A stretch of 64,000 bases of DNA from Luxibacter massiliensis (lineage in GTDB: Bacteria > Bacillota > Clostridia > Lachnospirales > Lachnospiraceae), in assembly GCF_900604355.1 (NCBI RefSeq), contig NZ_UWOE01000001.1:496001-560000 (forward strand), read 5' to 3'. A program made the translations under genes and the position numbers. The notes beneath the pieces were generated by a model. The model had not been told where the DNA came from and did no database searches. It saw nothing but the letters and a program-made list of their open reading frames with translations. Below are positions 40,988 through 50,000 of the stretch, piece by piece (the stretch's first letter is position 1; each line of letters begins with the position of its first letter).

Positions 40988-41296
40988 ATGTCAGTTGTCA
41001 AACTTACAACAGAAAATTTTGAGCAGGAAGTGATTCATTCAGATAAACCAGTACTGGTTGATTTTTATGCAGATTGGTGCGGCCCGTGTAAAATGATGGC
41101 TCCGGTGGTAGAGGAGATTGCTGCAGAGAAGGAAGATGTGAAGGTAGGAAAGTTAAATATTGATGAAGAAATGGAAATTGCCCAGAAATATAAGGTTATG
41201 AGCATCCCTACATTTATGGTATTTAAAGGAGGGGAGGCAGTAAAAAGAGATATGGGGGCAAAGCCAAAAAGTGAAGTGATCTCCATGTTTGAGTAG
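40988..41296 (+). CDS. trxA: Thioredoxin
   Basis: A 102-residue thioredoxin with the redox motif WCGPCK (Cys31, Cys34) and the cis-proline segment MSIPTFMVF. It reduces cytoplasmic disulfides. AAAGGAGG precedes the ATG. Its unusually long leader (about 145 nt) contains element C, and the promoter has a Crp/Fnr-type box beside the regulator gene. Confidence 0.98.
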   Translation: MSVVKLTTENFEQEVIHSDKPVLVDFYADWCGPCKMMAPVVEEIAAEKEDVKVGKLNIDEEMEIAQKYKVMSIPTFMVFKGGEAVKRDMGAKPKSEVISMFE

Positions 41297-41356
41297 GCAT
41301 TGCCTATTTTGCGCCAATTTCTGGCGGGTATACAGGACTGTACGGCAGGGTGTTTT

Positions 41357-41430
41357 AAGCAGGACATTTTCAGGTATAATATGGGCGGCAATCCGCCCTA
41401 TGAATATATCTGAAAGTGTCCTGCTTTTAT
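41357..41430. terminator. Bidirectional terminator between trxA and ABC-F gene
   Basis: Outer stem AAGCAGGACATTTTCAG (41357-41373) / CTGAAAGTGTCCTGCTT (41410-41426), 17 bp with one wobble, enclosing a second hairpin GGGCGG-CAAT-CCGCCC. It lies between two convergent genes and is followed by TTTT on the plus strand. Confidence 0.8.
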
Positions 41431-41462
41431 ACTCAGGCGCCCAGGCGTTGTTTGTGCTGAAT

Positions 41463-42941
41463 TTAGAAGGTTATAGTGTGGGTTGCAATCCTTTCCTGAA
41501 AGGCTTTGTCATGCTCTATGAAGATCATGGCCGGGGCATATTCTGTAAGAAGTGCCTCTATCTGCATGCGGGAGAATACATCTATAAAATTTAAGGGTTC
41601 ATCCCAGAAAAACAGGTGGGCAGGTTCGCAGAGACTTTTCGCTAAAAGTACTTTCTTTTTCTGCCCCTGGCTGAAATTTTGGATGGGTTTCTCAAACTGT
41701 ATCCGTTCGATCCCTAATTTTCTAAGTACTGTCTTAAAAGTACTTTCATTTAACCCATAGGTCCTGGAAAACTCAGTCAAAGTACCCTGCATCCAGGTGG
41801 TATCTTGAGGGATATAGGATATTTTGATACCAGTTCCTATATAGAAGGAACCTTTGTGAGGAACGGGGTCTCCCAGCAAAAGCCTCATCAGACTGGTCTT
41901 TCCGCAGCCATTTTTTCCTTTCAGGCATATACGGTCCCCCTTGTGTACAGAAAAGCTGATATTTTGGCATACGGATATATCCCCATAGGAGATGCTGATA
42001 TTATCTGCGGATAAAAGCAGGCTTGAGTGCCAGGGCAGGGAGTTTAGTTTCAGGTTCTCAGCCGTCTCAATATTTTTAAGCAGCTTTTCCTTTTCGCAAA
42101 GTGCATGTTCTTCTCTGTTCTGGATGGATTTTGCACGTTTCATCATTTTGGCTGCCTGATGTCCAATATGCCCTCTGTCCGGCTTAAGTCCGCCAACACG
42201 GGTTCCGGTCTTAGTTTTTTCAATTTTGTTGGACCATGCCGCGTTCTGCCGGGAGGATTCTTTAAGCCGGCGGATCTCTCCCTTTAATTGGATGCTGCGT
42301 TCTTCTTCCATTTTGTCTAGCGCCTTTTTATTCTCATACCAGGAAGTGAAGTTTCCCTTTTGGAGCTCTATATTCGCCTTGTTTATTGAAAGTATATGGT
42401 CAACACACTTATCCAGAAAGAACCGGTCGTGGGAAACCAGGATAAATCCTTTTTTAGAGAGCAGATATTCAGCTACTAGTTTTCTGGCATGTTCATCCAG
42501 ATGATTGGTGGGTTCGTCAATTAACAGAAATGCATTGTCCCTGAGAAAGAGGGCTGCAAGCAGAGTCTTTGTCTGCTCGCCATTGCTGAGTGTCCGAAAA
42601 GGACGGTAAAGTACCCCGGGATCAGTGCCTAACAAGTTTAATTCTCTGAATATCTGCCAGTCTTCTGCCTGGGGTGATATTCTTTCTACTATAGAAAGTG
42701 TGATTTCATTAGGTGTATCCACAGGATATGGGAAGTATTCAAAGCATACATTGGAATGGATGGCTCCCCTATACTCGTATTTGTCCATAAGCAGATTTAG
42801 AAAGGTAGTTTTGCCCCGGCCATTTCTGCCGATAAAGCCAAGCTTCCAGTCTGTATCTATCTGGAAGGAGACGTCCTGGAATATATAGTCAAAGCTGCTG
42901 TCATAGGAAAATGTTAGGTTGGATATTTGTATTCTTGACAT
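41463..42941 (-). CDS. Lsa-type ABC-F ribosome protection protein
   Basis: A 492-residue ABC-F ATPase without membrane segments. Site 1 has Walker A GRNGRGKT (residues 38-45), signature LSNGEQTK and Walker B LLIDEPTNHLD; site 2 has GKNGCGKTS, SQGQKKKV and FFWDEPLNFID. The two halves are joined by a basic helical linker that reaches into the ribosome. The sequence is closest to the Lsa/Vga group that dislodges lincosamides, streptogramin A and pleuromutilins. The start at 42941 follows AGGAGG. Its leader carries a terminator, an antiterminator and a six-codon ORF, pointing to antibiotic-induced expression. Confidence 0.9.
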   Translation of the reverse strand: MSRIQISNLTFSYDSSFDYIFQDVSFQIDTDWKLGFIGRNGRGKTTFLNLLMDKYEYRGAIHSNVCFEYFPYPVDTPNEITLSIVERISPQAEDWQIFRELNLLGTDPGVLYRPFRTLSNGEQTKTLLAALFLRDNAFLLIDEPTNHLDEHARKLVAEYLLSKKGFILVSHDRFFLDKCVDHILSINKANIELQKGNFTSWYENKKALDKMEEERSIQLKGEIRRLKESSRQNAAWSNKIEKTKTGTRVGGLKPDRGHIGHQAAKMMKRAKSIQNREEHALCEKEKLLKNIETAENLKLNSLPWHSSLLLSADNISISYGDISVCQNISFSVHKGDRICLKGKNGCGKTSLMRLLLGDPVPHKGSFYIGTGIKISYIPQDTTWMQGTLTEFSRTYGLNESTFKTVLRKLGIERIQFEKPIQNFSQGQKKKVLLAKSLCEPAHLFFWDEPLNFIDVFSRMQIEALLTEYAPAMIFIEHDKAFQERIATHTITF

Positions 42942-42994
42942 AAATGTACCTCCTGATTTTAACGGGACAGGCAGACCGTATCTGCCCATATTAT

Positions 42995-43027
42995 AAAAAG
43001 GCCGCAGGAAAGTTGATTCCTGCGGCC
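42995..43027 (-). terminator. Attenuator terminator in the ABC-F leader
   Basis: On the minus strand GGCCGCAGGAA (43027-43017), 6-nt loop, TTCCTGCGGCC (43010-43000), then TTTTT (42999-42995). It is a perfect 11-bp intrinsic terminator placed 54 nt before the ABC-F start codon, inside its own leader. Confidence 0.88.
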
Positions 43028-43109
43028 TCTGTAACATTAAATAATGGTATATACAATGCCCACATGATTATAGAAGACACCATGCCACGTTACGAGAAGA
43101 AGATGAATG

Positions 43110-43120
43110 AACTTTCCTGT
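43110..43120 (-). promoter_or_regulatory. Antiterminator segment of the ABC-F leader
   Basis: Minus-strand ACAGGAAAGTT can pair over 10 bp with AACTTTCCTG (43014-43005) in the loop and 3' arm of the terminator, or over 8 bp with TTTCCTGT (43208-43201) inside the upstream ORF. The two pairings exclude each other. Confidence 0.75.
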
Positions 43121-43197
43121 GCCTGCACAACAAAAAACGGACAATATAAGTGTACAATGTCCTTTGCTTTTGCCAGTAATTTGCTGTGCATGTAAAA

Positions 43198-43218
43198 TTA
43201 ACAGGAAAAATTCTTCAT
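43198..43218 (-). CDS. Six-codon leader peptide (MKNFSC) of the ABC-F gene
   Basis: ATG at 43218 with GGAG 8 nt upstream (43230-43227), then codons for Met-Lys-Asn-Phe-Ser-Cys and TAA. Its last codons overlap the TTTCCTGT segment that pairs with the antiterminator. Ribosome stalling here by an antibiotic would free the antiterminator. Short leader ORFs of this kind are known for other ABC-F and erm genes. Confidence 0.65.
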   Translation of the reverse strand: MKNFSC

Positions 43219-43288
43219 TCTTTCATCTCCAATCTTTGATCTAAAAAGGATACATCCTTAAGGGGATGCTTTAGACTTGTCTGCTGAT

Positions 43289-43317
43289 ATGGTAACAGAT
43301 GCATGGCCCTATGTCAA
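43289..43317 (-). promoter_or_regulatory. Promoter of the ABC-F leader transcript
   Basis: On the minus strand TTGACA (43317-43312), 17 bp, TACCAT (43294-43289). The -35 is perfect and the -10 is weak. The leader would be about 340 nt long. Confidence 0.6.
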
Positions 43318-43357
43318 TTATGTAACGCCAGGAATTTTTCTAAATTAATTTGAAAAA

Positions 43358-43400
43358 GTATGCCCAGAGGGCACCCCTTAATCCATGCCCTTTGGGTATG
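43358..43400. repeat. Imperfect hairpin adjoining the tandem array
   Basis: GTATGCCCAGAGGGCA / TGCCCTTTGGGTATG, about 15 bp with a few wobble or mismatch positions and a loop of about 12 nt. It directly abuts the first 32-bp repeat. Confidence 0.5.
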
Positions 43401-43528
43401 CTTATTGAACTACTAATATTCAATAAGGAATACTTATTGAACTACTAATATTCAATAAGGAATACTTATTGAACTACTAATATTCAATAAGGAATACTTA
43501 TTGAACTACTAATGTTCAATAAGGTATA
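43401..43528. repeat. Tandem array of four 32-bp palindromic units
   Basis: Units at 43401, 43433, 43465 and 43497. Each contains CTTATTGAA, 9 bp, TTCAATAAG, then GGAATA. The first three are identical; the fourth has two changes. Each unit is a 27-bp inverted repeat of operator size. The array lies between the ABC-F promoter and addB. The rest of 42942-43702 holds the ABC-F leader and no further gene. Confidence 0.95.
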
Positions 43529-43702
43529 TTCCAGTGCAGGAATAAATTCCATAGGGTTATTCTAAAGTACGAAAAAATGCTAATCTATGAAAAATGTGTT
43601 AGAATTAAAAAATAGTTTCAAAAAGCCTGCCAAAAGCAGCCCTCATTTTTTTCATGGGGTTAAGGTAAGCAGGCAGAATATAGATTTTAAATGGAGGCTT
43701 AT

Positions 43703-46700
43703 ATGTCACTACAATTTATTTTGGGAAATTCAGGGGCAGGGAAATCTTATTATCTGTATCAAAAAATCATAAAGGAATCTATGGAAAATCCCGGCATGAA
43801 TTATCTGGTCATTGTGCCTGAGCAGTTTACCATGCAGACGCAGAAGGATTTATGTGCTATGCATCCAAGACGTGGGATCATGAATATTGATGTGCTGAGT
43901 TTTGGCCGTCTTGCACACCGTATCTTTGAGGAAACAGGGGGGGATGCAAAGCATGTCCTGGATGATGAGGGGAAAAACCTGATTCTGAGGAAGATTGCGG
44001 GAAACTATGGGCAGGATTTAAAAGTACTGGGGGGGAATCTGAAGAAGCAGGGATATATCAGTGAGGTAAAATCTGTAATTTCTGAGTTCACCCAATATGG
44101 GATAGGGTTTGATGAGCTGGATCAATTGATGGGAGAGTTGGGGGCGGGAAGCTACTTATATTATAAACTGGAAGATATACGCAAGATATATGAAGGGTTT
44201 GAGAAATATCTTGCGGACAAATATATTACAAAGGAGGAACTTCTGGATGTGCTGAGCGACGCGGTGCCACGTTCCGGCCTTTTAAAAAAGAGTGTGGTGG
44301 CACTGGACGGATTTACAGGTTTTACGCCTGTGCAGAATAAGCTACTGGGCGAACTGATGAAAGTGTGCAGCAAGGTTTTTGTCACTGCAGTTATGGACAG
44401 AAGGGAGGATCCGTATGTATACAGGCATCCCTACCAGTTATTTGGCCTAAGCAAGCAGATGCTCTCCGGCCTGATAAAGACTGCCGGTGAATGTAAGGCT
44501 GGCCTGGAGGATGCGGTCATGTTATATCAAAAGCCTTCCTATAGATTCCGGGATAATGCCGTTCTAGGCTTTCTGGAAGAGGAGCTGTTTAGATATTCCA
44601 GGAACCAGTATACTAAGGACCAGGACAGACTTACCATACATGTGGCCAGAAATCCAAAGAAGGAGGCAGAGGCGGTTGCCTTACGGGTCCGTTTCCTTGT
44701 CAGGGAGAAGGGACTTCGCTACAGAGATATTGGGGTCATAGCCAGTGACCTGAACGTATATGCCGCGCACCTGGAAAAGGCTTTTGAAAATTGTGGGATA
44801 CCAGCTTTTATGGACCATAAAAAAAGCATCCTCCAAAATGCTTTTGTAGAATATCTGCGCAGCCTTCTGGTTATGGCAGAACAGAATTTTTCCTACGAGA
44901 GCGTGTTCCGTTTTTTGAGGACTCAGATGACGGACTTTACGGCGGAAGAAACAGACTGTATGGAAAACTATGTGCTGGCGCTGGGGATAAAGGGGTATAA
45001 AAACTGGCAGAGGGCCTGGGTGAGGCAGACAAGGGAAACAGGTTTAAAGGAGCTGGAGACATTAAACGGATATAGGGTACGGTTCGTGGAAGGTGTGGAT
45101 TCTCTCATGTATATTTTGAGACAGCGCAGTAAGACTGTACGGGATATTACGGAAGCTGTCTATGAATATCTGGAAGGACAGAATTGCCAAATCCGGCTCA
45201 AAGAGATGGAAGATACATTTATGGAAACCGGCGAGCTTGCCCTGGCAAAAGAGTACGCCCAGGTCTACAGGATTGTTATAGAACTGTTTGACAAGTTTGC
45301 AGAGCTTTTAGGAGATGAGAAAATTTCTCTCAGGGAATACTGTGACCTGCTGGACGCCGGCCTGGAGGAGGCGAAAGTGGGGGTAATTCCGCCCAGCTTG
45401 GACCAGGTAGTTATCGGGGATGTGGAAAGGACACGGCTGAAGGATATTAAGGCGCTCTTTTTTGTGGGGGCAAATGATACGCTGCTTCCGGGAAAGCTGG
45501 GGCAGGGCGGGTTATTGTCAGAGAGGGACAGGGAGCAGTTTAAACAGAGGAAATTGTCTCTTTCCCCAGGGGCAAAGGAAAAGACTTATATACAGAAATT
45601 CTATTTATATATGAACCTGACAAAGCCTACAGAATATTTATCTTTATCATTCTGCAAGGTTTCAGGGGATGGAAAAACGCTGCGCCCGGCTTATCTTATC
45701 CAGGATATCAGAAAGCTGTTCCCGGCTCTTAAGATTGTGGAGGAGGAAGAACAGGCACTGGCAGAGCGTGAGCTGACGGCAAAAACAGGGATGGAGTATT
45801 TAATACAGGGTATACAAAATAAGGCTGGGGGGCTTTCCACCGAATGGAAAGAACTCTACACGTGGTATGCTAAGAATCCAGAAGCAGGGGATACTGGACG
45901 GATGCTGGAAGCCGCATTTTTTAAAAAGGAGGCGGACCGCCTGACGAAGGAAACTGCAACTGCCTTATATGGGGAGGGGGGGCGGTTTAGTGTTACCAGG
46001 CTGGAGCGGTTTGCGGCATGCGCATATGCCCATTTCCTGACCTATGGACTTAAGCTGTCGGACAGAGAACAATATCAGTTTGAGGCCATGGATTTAGGGA
46101 ACATTGCACATCAATCTATGGAGAGGTTTGCCAGAAAGGCCGACGCCTGTAAAACAACGTGGCCGATGCTCACAGAGGAAGAGAGGGATGGCCTGATTGA
46201 GCAGAGCGTGGAGGAAAGTATTCTGGATTATGGAAACACGGTGCTTTACAGCAATGCCCGCAATGAGTATATGATCACCCGCATTAAGAAGCTGATCCAC
46301 CGTTCTGTCTGGGCCCTTACCGAGCAATTAAGGAAAGGAGATTTTGTCCCGGGAGGCTACGAGATCGAGTTTGGAAGGGGAAAAATTGACAGAATCGACC
46401 TGTGCGAGGATGGACGTCAGGTTTATGTGAAAGTTACAGACTATAAAACGGGGGCAAAGGCCTTTGATATAACCGCGTTTTACTATGGCCTTCAGCTCCA
46501 GCTGCCAGTCTATCTCAATGCAGCCATGGAGATAGAGAAAAAGAAGCATCCGGGCAAAGATATCGTTCCTGCCGGTATTTTTTATTATCGGATGCAGGAT
46601 CCAATTGTAGAGAAGGAAAAGGATGATGCCCTGCTTAAGGAAAAGCTGCTCAGAGAGCTTAAGCTGGATGGACTGGTCAATGGGGATGAGCAGATTATCA

Positions 46701-47068
46701 GCCATCTGGAAAGAGATTTAACTGGCACTTCTAATCTGATACCAGTGGGGAGAAATAAAGATGGAAGCCTGAGCCGTTATTCGAAAACCCTTGAACCAGA
46801 TGATTTTGACAGTTTTCTCGCCTACACGAGGGAAAAAGAAAAAGAACTGGGGGAACAGATTACAGATGGACAGGTGCAGGCTGCACCCTATGAACTGAAC
46901 GGGCAGACAGGATGTGATTACTGTGCATACAGAGATATATGTGGTTTTGACCCCAGGCTTGACGGGTATAGCTATAAGAGCTTGGTAAAGCTCACCAGGG
47001 AAGAAGTGGTTGGGCTGATGAGAAAAATAAAAGAAACAGGGGGAGAAGATACGGATGCAGTGGACTGA
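43703..47068 (+). CDS. addB: ATP-dependent helicase/nuclease subunit B
   Basis: AddB pairs with AddA to process double-strand ends for RecA, the Firmicute counterpart of RecBCD. The start at 43703 follows TGGAGG; ATG 43691 includes that site. Residues 8-15 (GNSGAGKS) are the Walker A motif. The C-terminal nuclease carries LVVDYK-like residues (VKVTDYKTGAK), and the four Fe-S cysteines are Cys773 (ERFAACAYAHF) and Cys1071, 1074 and 1080 (GCDYCAYRDIC). At 1121 residues it is full length. It overlaps addA by 14 bp. Confidence 0.96.
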   Translation: MSLQFILGNSGAGKSYYLYQKIIKESMENPGMNYLVIVPEQFTMQTQKDLCAMHPRRGIMNIDVLSFGRLAHRIFEETGGDAKHVLDDEGKNLILRKIAGNYGQDLKVLGGNLKKQGYISEVKSVISEFTQYGIGFDELDQLMGELGAGSYLYYKLEDIRKIYEGFEKYLADKYITKEELLDVLSDAVPRSGLLKKSVVALDGFTGFTPVQNKLLGELMKVCSKVFVTAVMDRREDPYVYRHPYQLFGLSKQMLSGLIKTAGECKAGLEDAVMLYQKPSYRFRDNAVLGFLEEELFRYSRNQYTKDQDRLTIHVARNPKKEAEAVALRVRFLVREKGLRYRDIGVIASDLNVYAAHLEKAFENCGIPAFMDHKKSILQNAFVEYLRSLLVMAEQNFSYESVFRFLRTQMTDFTAEETDCMENYVLALGIKGYKNWQRAWVRQTRETGLKELETLNGYRVRFVEGVDSLMYILRQRSKTVRDITEAVYEYLEGQNCQIRLKEMEDTFMETGELALAKEYAQVYRIVIELFDKFAELLGDEKISLREYCDLLDAGLEEAKVGVIPPSLDQVVIGDVERTRLKDIKALFFVGANDTLLPGKLGQGGLLSERDREQFKQRKLSLSPGAKEKTYIQKFYLYMNLTKPTEYLSLSFCKVSGDGKTLRPAYLIQDIRKLFPALKIVEEEEQALAERELTAKTGMEYLIQGIQNKAGGLSTEWKELYTWYAKNPEAGDTGRMLEAAFFKKEADRLTKETATALYGEGGRFSVTRLERFAACAYAHFLTYGLKLSDREQYQFEAMDLGNIAHQSMERFARKADACKTTWPMLTEEERDGLIEQSVEESILDYGNTVLYSNARNEYMITRIKKLIHRSVWALTEQLRKGDFVPGGYEIEFGRGKIDRIDLCEDGRQVYVKVTDYKTGAKAFDITAFYYGLQLQLPVYLNAAMEIEKKKHPGKDIVPAGIFYYRMQDPIVEKEKDDALLKEKLLRELKLDGLVNGDEQIISHLERDLTGTSNLIPVGRNKDGSLSRYSKTLEPDDFDSFLAYTREKEKELGEQITDGQVQAAPYELNGQTGCDYCAYRDICGFDPRLDGYSYKSLVKLTREEVVGLMRKIKETGGEDTDAVD

Positions 47069-50000
47069 GGAACAGCAAAAGGTGATTGAACTAAGGGAAA
47101 GAAATATCCTTGTCTCGGCAGCAGCAGGCTCAGGCAAGACGGCCGTGTTGGTAGAGCGTATTATCCGTATGCTTACAGACCGTGACAAGCCTGTGGACGT
47201 GGACAGGCTTTTAATTGTAACTTTTACAGAGGCTGCGGCAGCGGAGATGAAGGAACGTATCAGAGCTGCAATTGAGGATGCCCTTGAGAGGCGGCCTGGA
47301 GATGTGCATCTGCAGAGACAGTCTACTCTGATACACAATGCGCCTATTACGACTATACATAGTTTTTGCCTGTCTGTAATACGGGAGCATTTTCATGTGC
47401 TGGATCTGGACCCAGGCTTTCGTATTGCAGAGGAAGGCGAGCTGAAGCTGCTGCGCCAGGATGTGCTGGATGAATTGCTGGAAGAGTGTTACAGGGAAGG
47501 GGAGCCTGTATTTCTTGCATTCGTAGAAAAGTTTGGGCGTGGCCGGAACGATAAAAAAATAGAAGAGCTTATTTTAAGCCTTTACGACTATTCCAGAAGT
47601 TATCCCCAGCCTGAAAAGTGGCTTGAGGCCTGTGGGGAGGCATACTACATAGACCCAGGCAATCCAGAGGAATCAGAATGTGCCAGCCGTGTAAAGGAGC
47701 TGGCCCGGCTTAAAATGGAGGATATTCTGGCCGTCCTGGAGGAGGGGGCGGGGATATGTGAACTGTCGGACGGCCCTTACATGTATGCAGATATGCTTGC
47801 ATCAGACAAGGAGGCTGTTATGGCTGCACTTAAGGCAGAGTCCTTTGATGATATATATCAATCTGTCCGTCAGATCACGTGGAAACGCCTATCGGCAAAG
47901 AAGGACGAGTCTGTAGACCCAGAAAAGAAAGAACAGGTAAAGGGCCTGAGGGAGAAGGCTAAAAAGATGCTGAAGGACACAATAGCAGCCTGTTTTTTTG
48001 AGGAACCTGAAGAAATGTGGAAGGATATGAATGATTCCAGAGAAACAATAGAAGCACTGACTGGGCTTGTGGGGAAGTTTTCCAGGTTATTCTCAGAGAA
48101 AAAGCAGGACCGCAATATGATTGATTTCGGCGATATGGAGCAGTTCGCGTTAAAGATACTGACCCATGAGGAGGAGGGGAGGCTGGTTCCATCTATTGTA
48201 GCCGCAGAGTACCAGGAGCAGTTCGTGGAGGTTATGATTGACGAATACCAGGACAGCAACCTGATTCAGGAAGCAATACTGACCAGTGTATCTACAGTGA
48301 GCAGGGACAGGAATAATATTTTTATGGTAGGCGATGTCAAGCAGAGTATTTACCGGTTCCGGCTCTCCAGGCCTGAACTGTTTATGGAGAAATATGACAG
48401 TTACAGCCAGGAGGACAGTAAAACACAGCGGATTGACCTTCACAAAAATTTCAGAAGCAGAACAGAGGTGTTGGAGAGTATAAACTTTATATTTGAACAT
48501 ATTATGCAGAAGCCTCTGGGAGGCATTTGTTATGACGAACAGGCTGCACTGTATCCGGGGGCTGCTTATGAACCGCAGACAGATGCCCGGGGGAAGTCCT
48601 TCAACTTTACAGAACTTTTGCTTGTAGACACATCGGAGAATGTGGGTGAAGAGGAGGAAGGAACACAGATTGGCAAGCCATGGGAGGGAACAGACAGGGA
48701 GCAGGAGGCACAGGCCGTGGCCTGGCGTATTAAGGAACTTATGAGGACGGGAAAGGTGGTGGATAAGGCTACAGGAAGCTGCCGGACTCCCCGCTACAGT
48801 GATATTGTAATATTGACAAGGAGTGTAAAGGGATGGGCGGATGTATTTGCAGAGGTGCTTGCCGAGGAAGGGATACCAGCCTATACAGGAAGCAAGGAGG
48901 GATACTTTGAGACATATGAGATCAGTATTCTGTTGGACTACCTTAAAATCCTGGACAATTTCAGGCAAGAGCTTCCCCTGGCAGCAGTCCTTGCGTCTCC
49001 CCTGGCAGGCTTAAATGCCGGGCAGATGGCAAATATCAGAAATGCGTTCCCAGGACTGCCATTTTTTGAGGCGGTGGTTCAGTATTCTGAAAGCGTGGAT
49101 TTAGAGGGAGAGACAAAAGATTTACTTATAAAATTTCTGGGCACATACAGGCAATATAGGCGGAAAGTACCGTATACGGCTATCCATGAGCTTCTGTGGG
49201 ATATTATTGAAAACACAGGGTATGGGGTTTATATGTATTCTATGCCGGGAGGCACGCAGAGAATGGCAAACCTGGAAATGCTGGTGGAAAAAGCTTCTGC
49301 TTTTGAAAGTACAAGCTACAAAGGACTGTTTAATTTTGTGCGTTATATCGAACAGCTCCAGAAGTATGACGTGGATTACGGGGAGGCTGATGTAGAGGAT
49401 GAACAGTCAGATACAGTCCGTATTATGACAATCCATAAAAGCAAGGGACTGGAATTTCCTATTGTATTTGTGGCTGGCATGGGGAAAAAGTTCAATATGC
49501 AGGATACTGCCGGCAGTATAGTGATCCATCCAGATTGGGGGATTGGCATAGATGCCGTTGATCTTGAAAGGCGGACAAAGATACCTACCATCCTAAAAAA
49601 GGTTATACAGGAAGAAATGATCAGGGAGAATCTTGGGGAAGAGCTGCGTGTCCTCTATGTTGCCCTGACAAGAGCGAAAGAGAAGCTAATTATGACGGCG
49701 GCCCTGCCTGGGGCAGGAGAGGCGGCGGAGCAGATTAAAAGTATGGTACAGGGCAGAGGCAAGGCAGGGCGGATCTGTACCTCAAAGAGTATGCCTCTCC
49801 CTATGTATGTACTTTCAGGCGCCAGGCGCTATCTGGATTGGATTATGCCCCTTCTGCCCGGTTTATCCGGGAGCGTTCCCATGGAATTTTTCGTTGTGGG
49901 GCGCCGTGAGGCATCAGAATATGCTGAAATAGAGAGAAGGGGGGAGAGCCTGGCAAGGGATGTGCTGGAGCACTGGGATACAGGGCAGGTATACCATGAG

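Noticed and set aside
43098..43198. 33-codon ORF on the minus strand of the ABC-F leader (begins MHSKLLAK)
   Set aside because: It has no ribosome site and overlaps the antiterminator; the six-codon ORF at 43218 with GGAG fits the pairing model better.
42942..43200. Plus-strand ORF across the ABC-F leader
   Set aside because: It is antisense to the leader, has no ribosome site, and its sequence is explained by the attenuator structure.
43401..43528. CRISPR array
   Set aside because: The four 32-bp units are contiguous with no unique spacers, and no cas genes are near.
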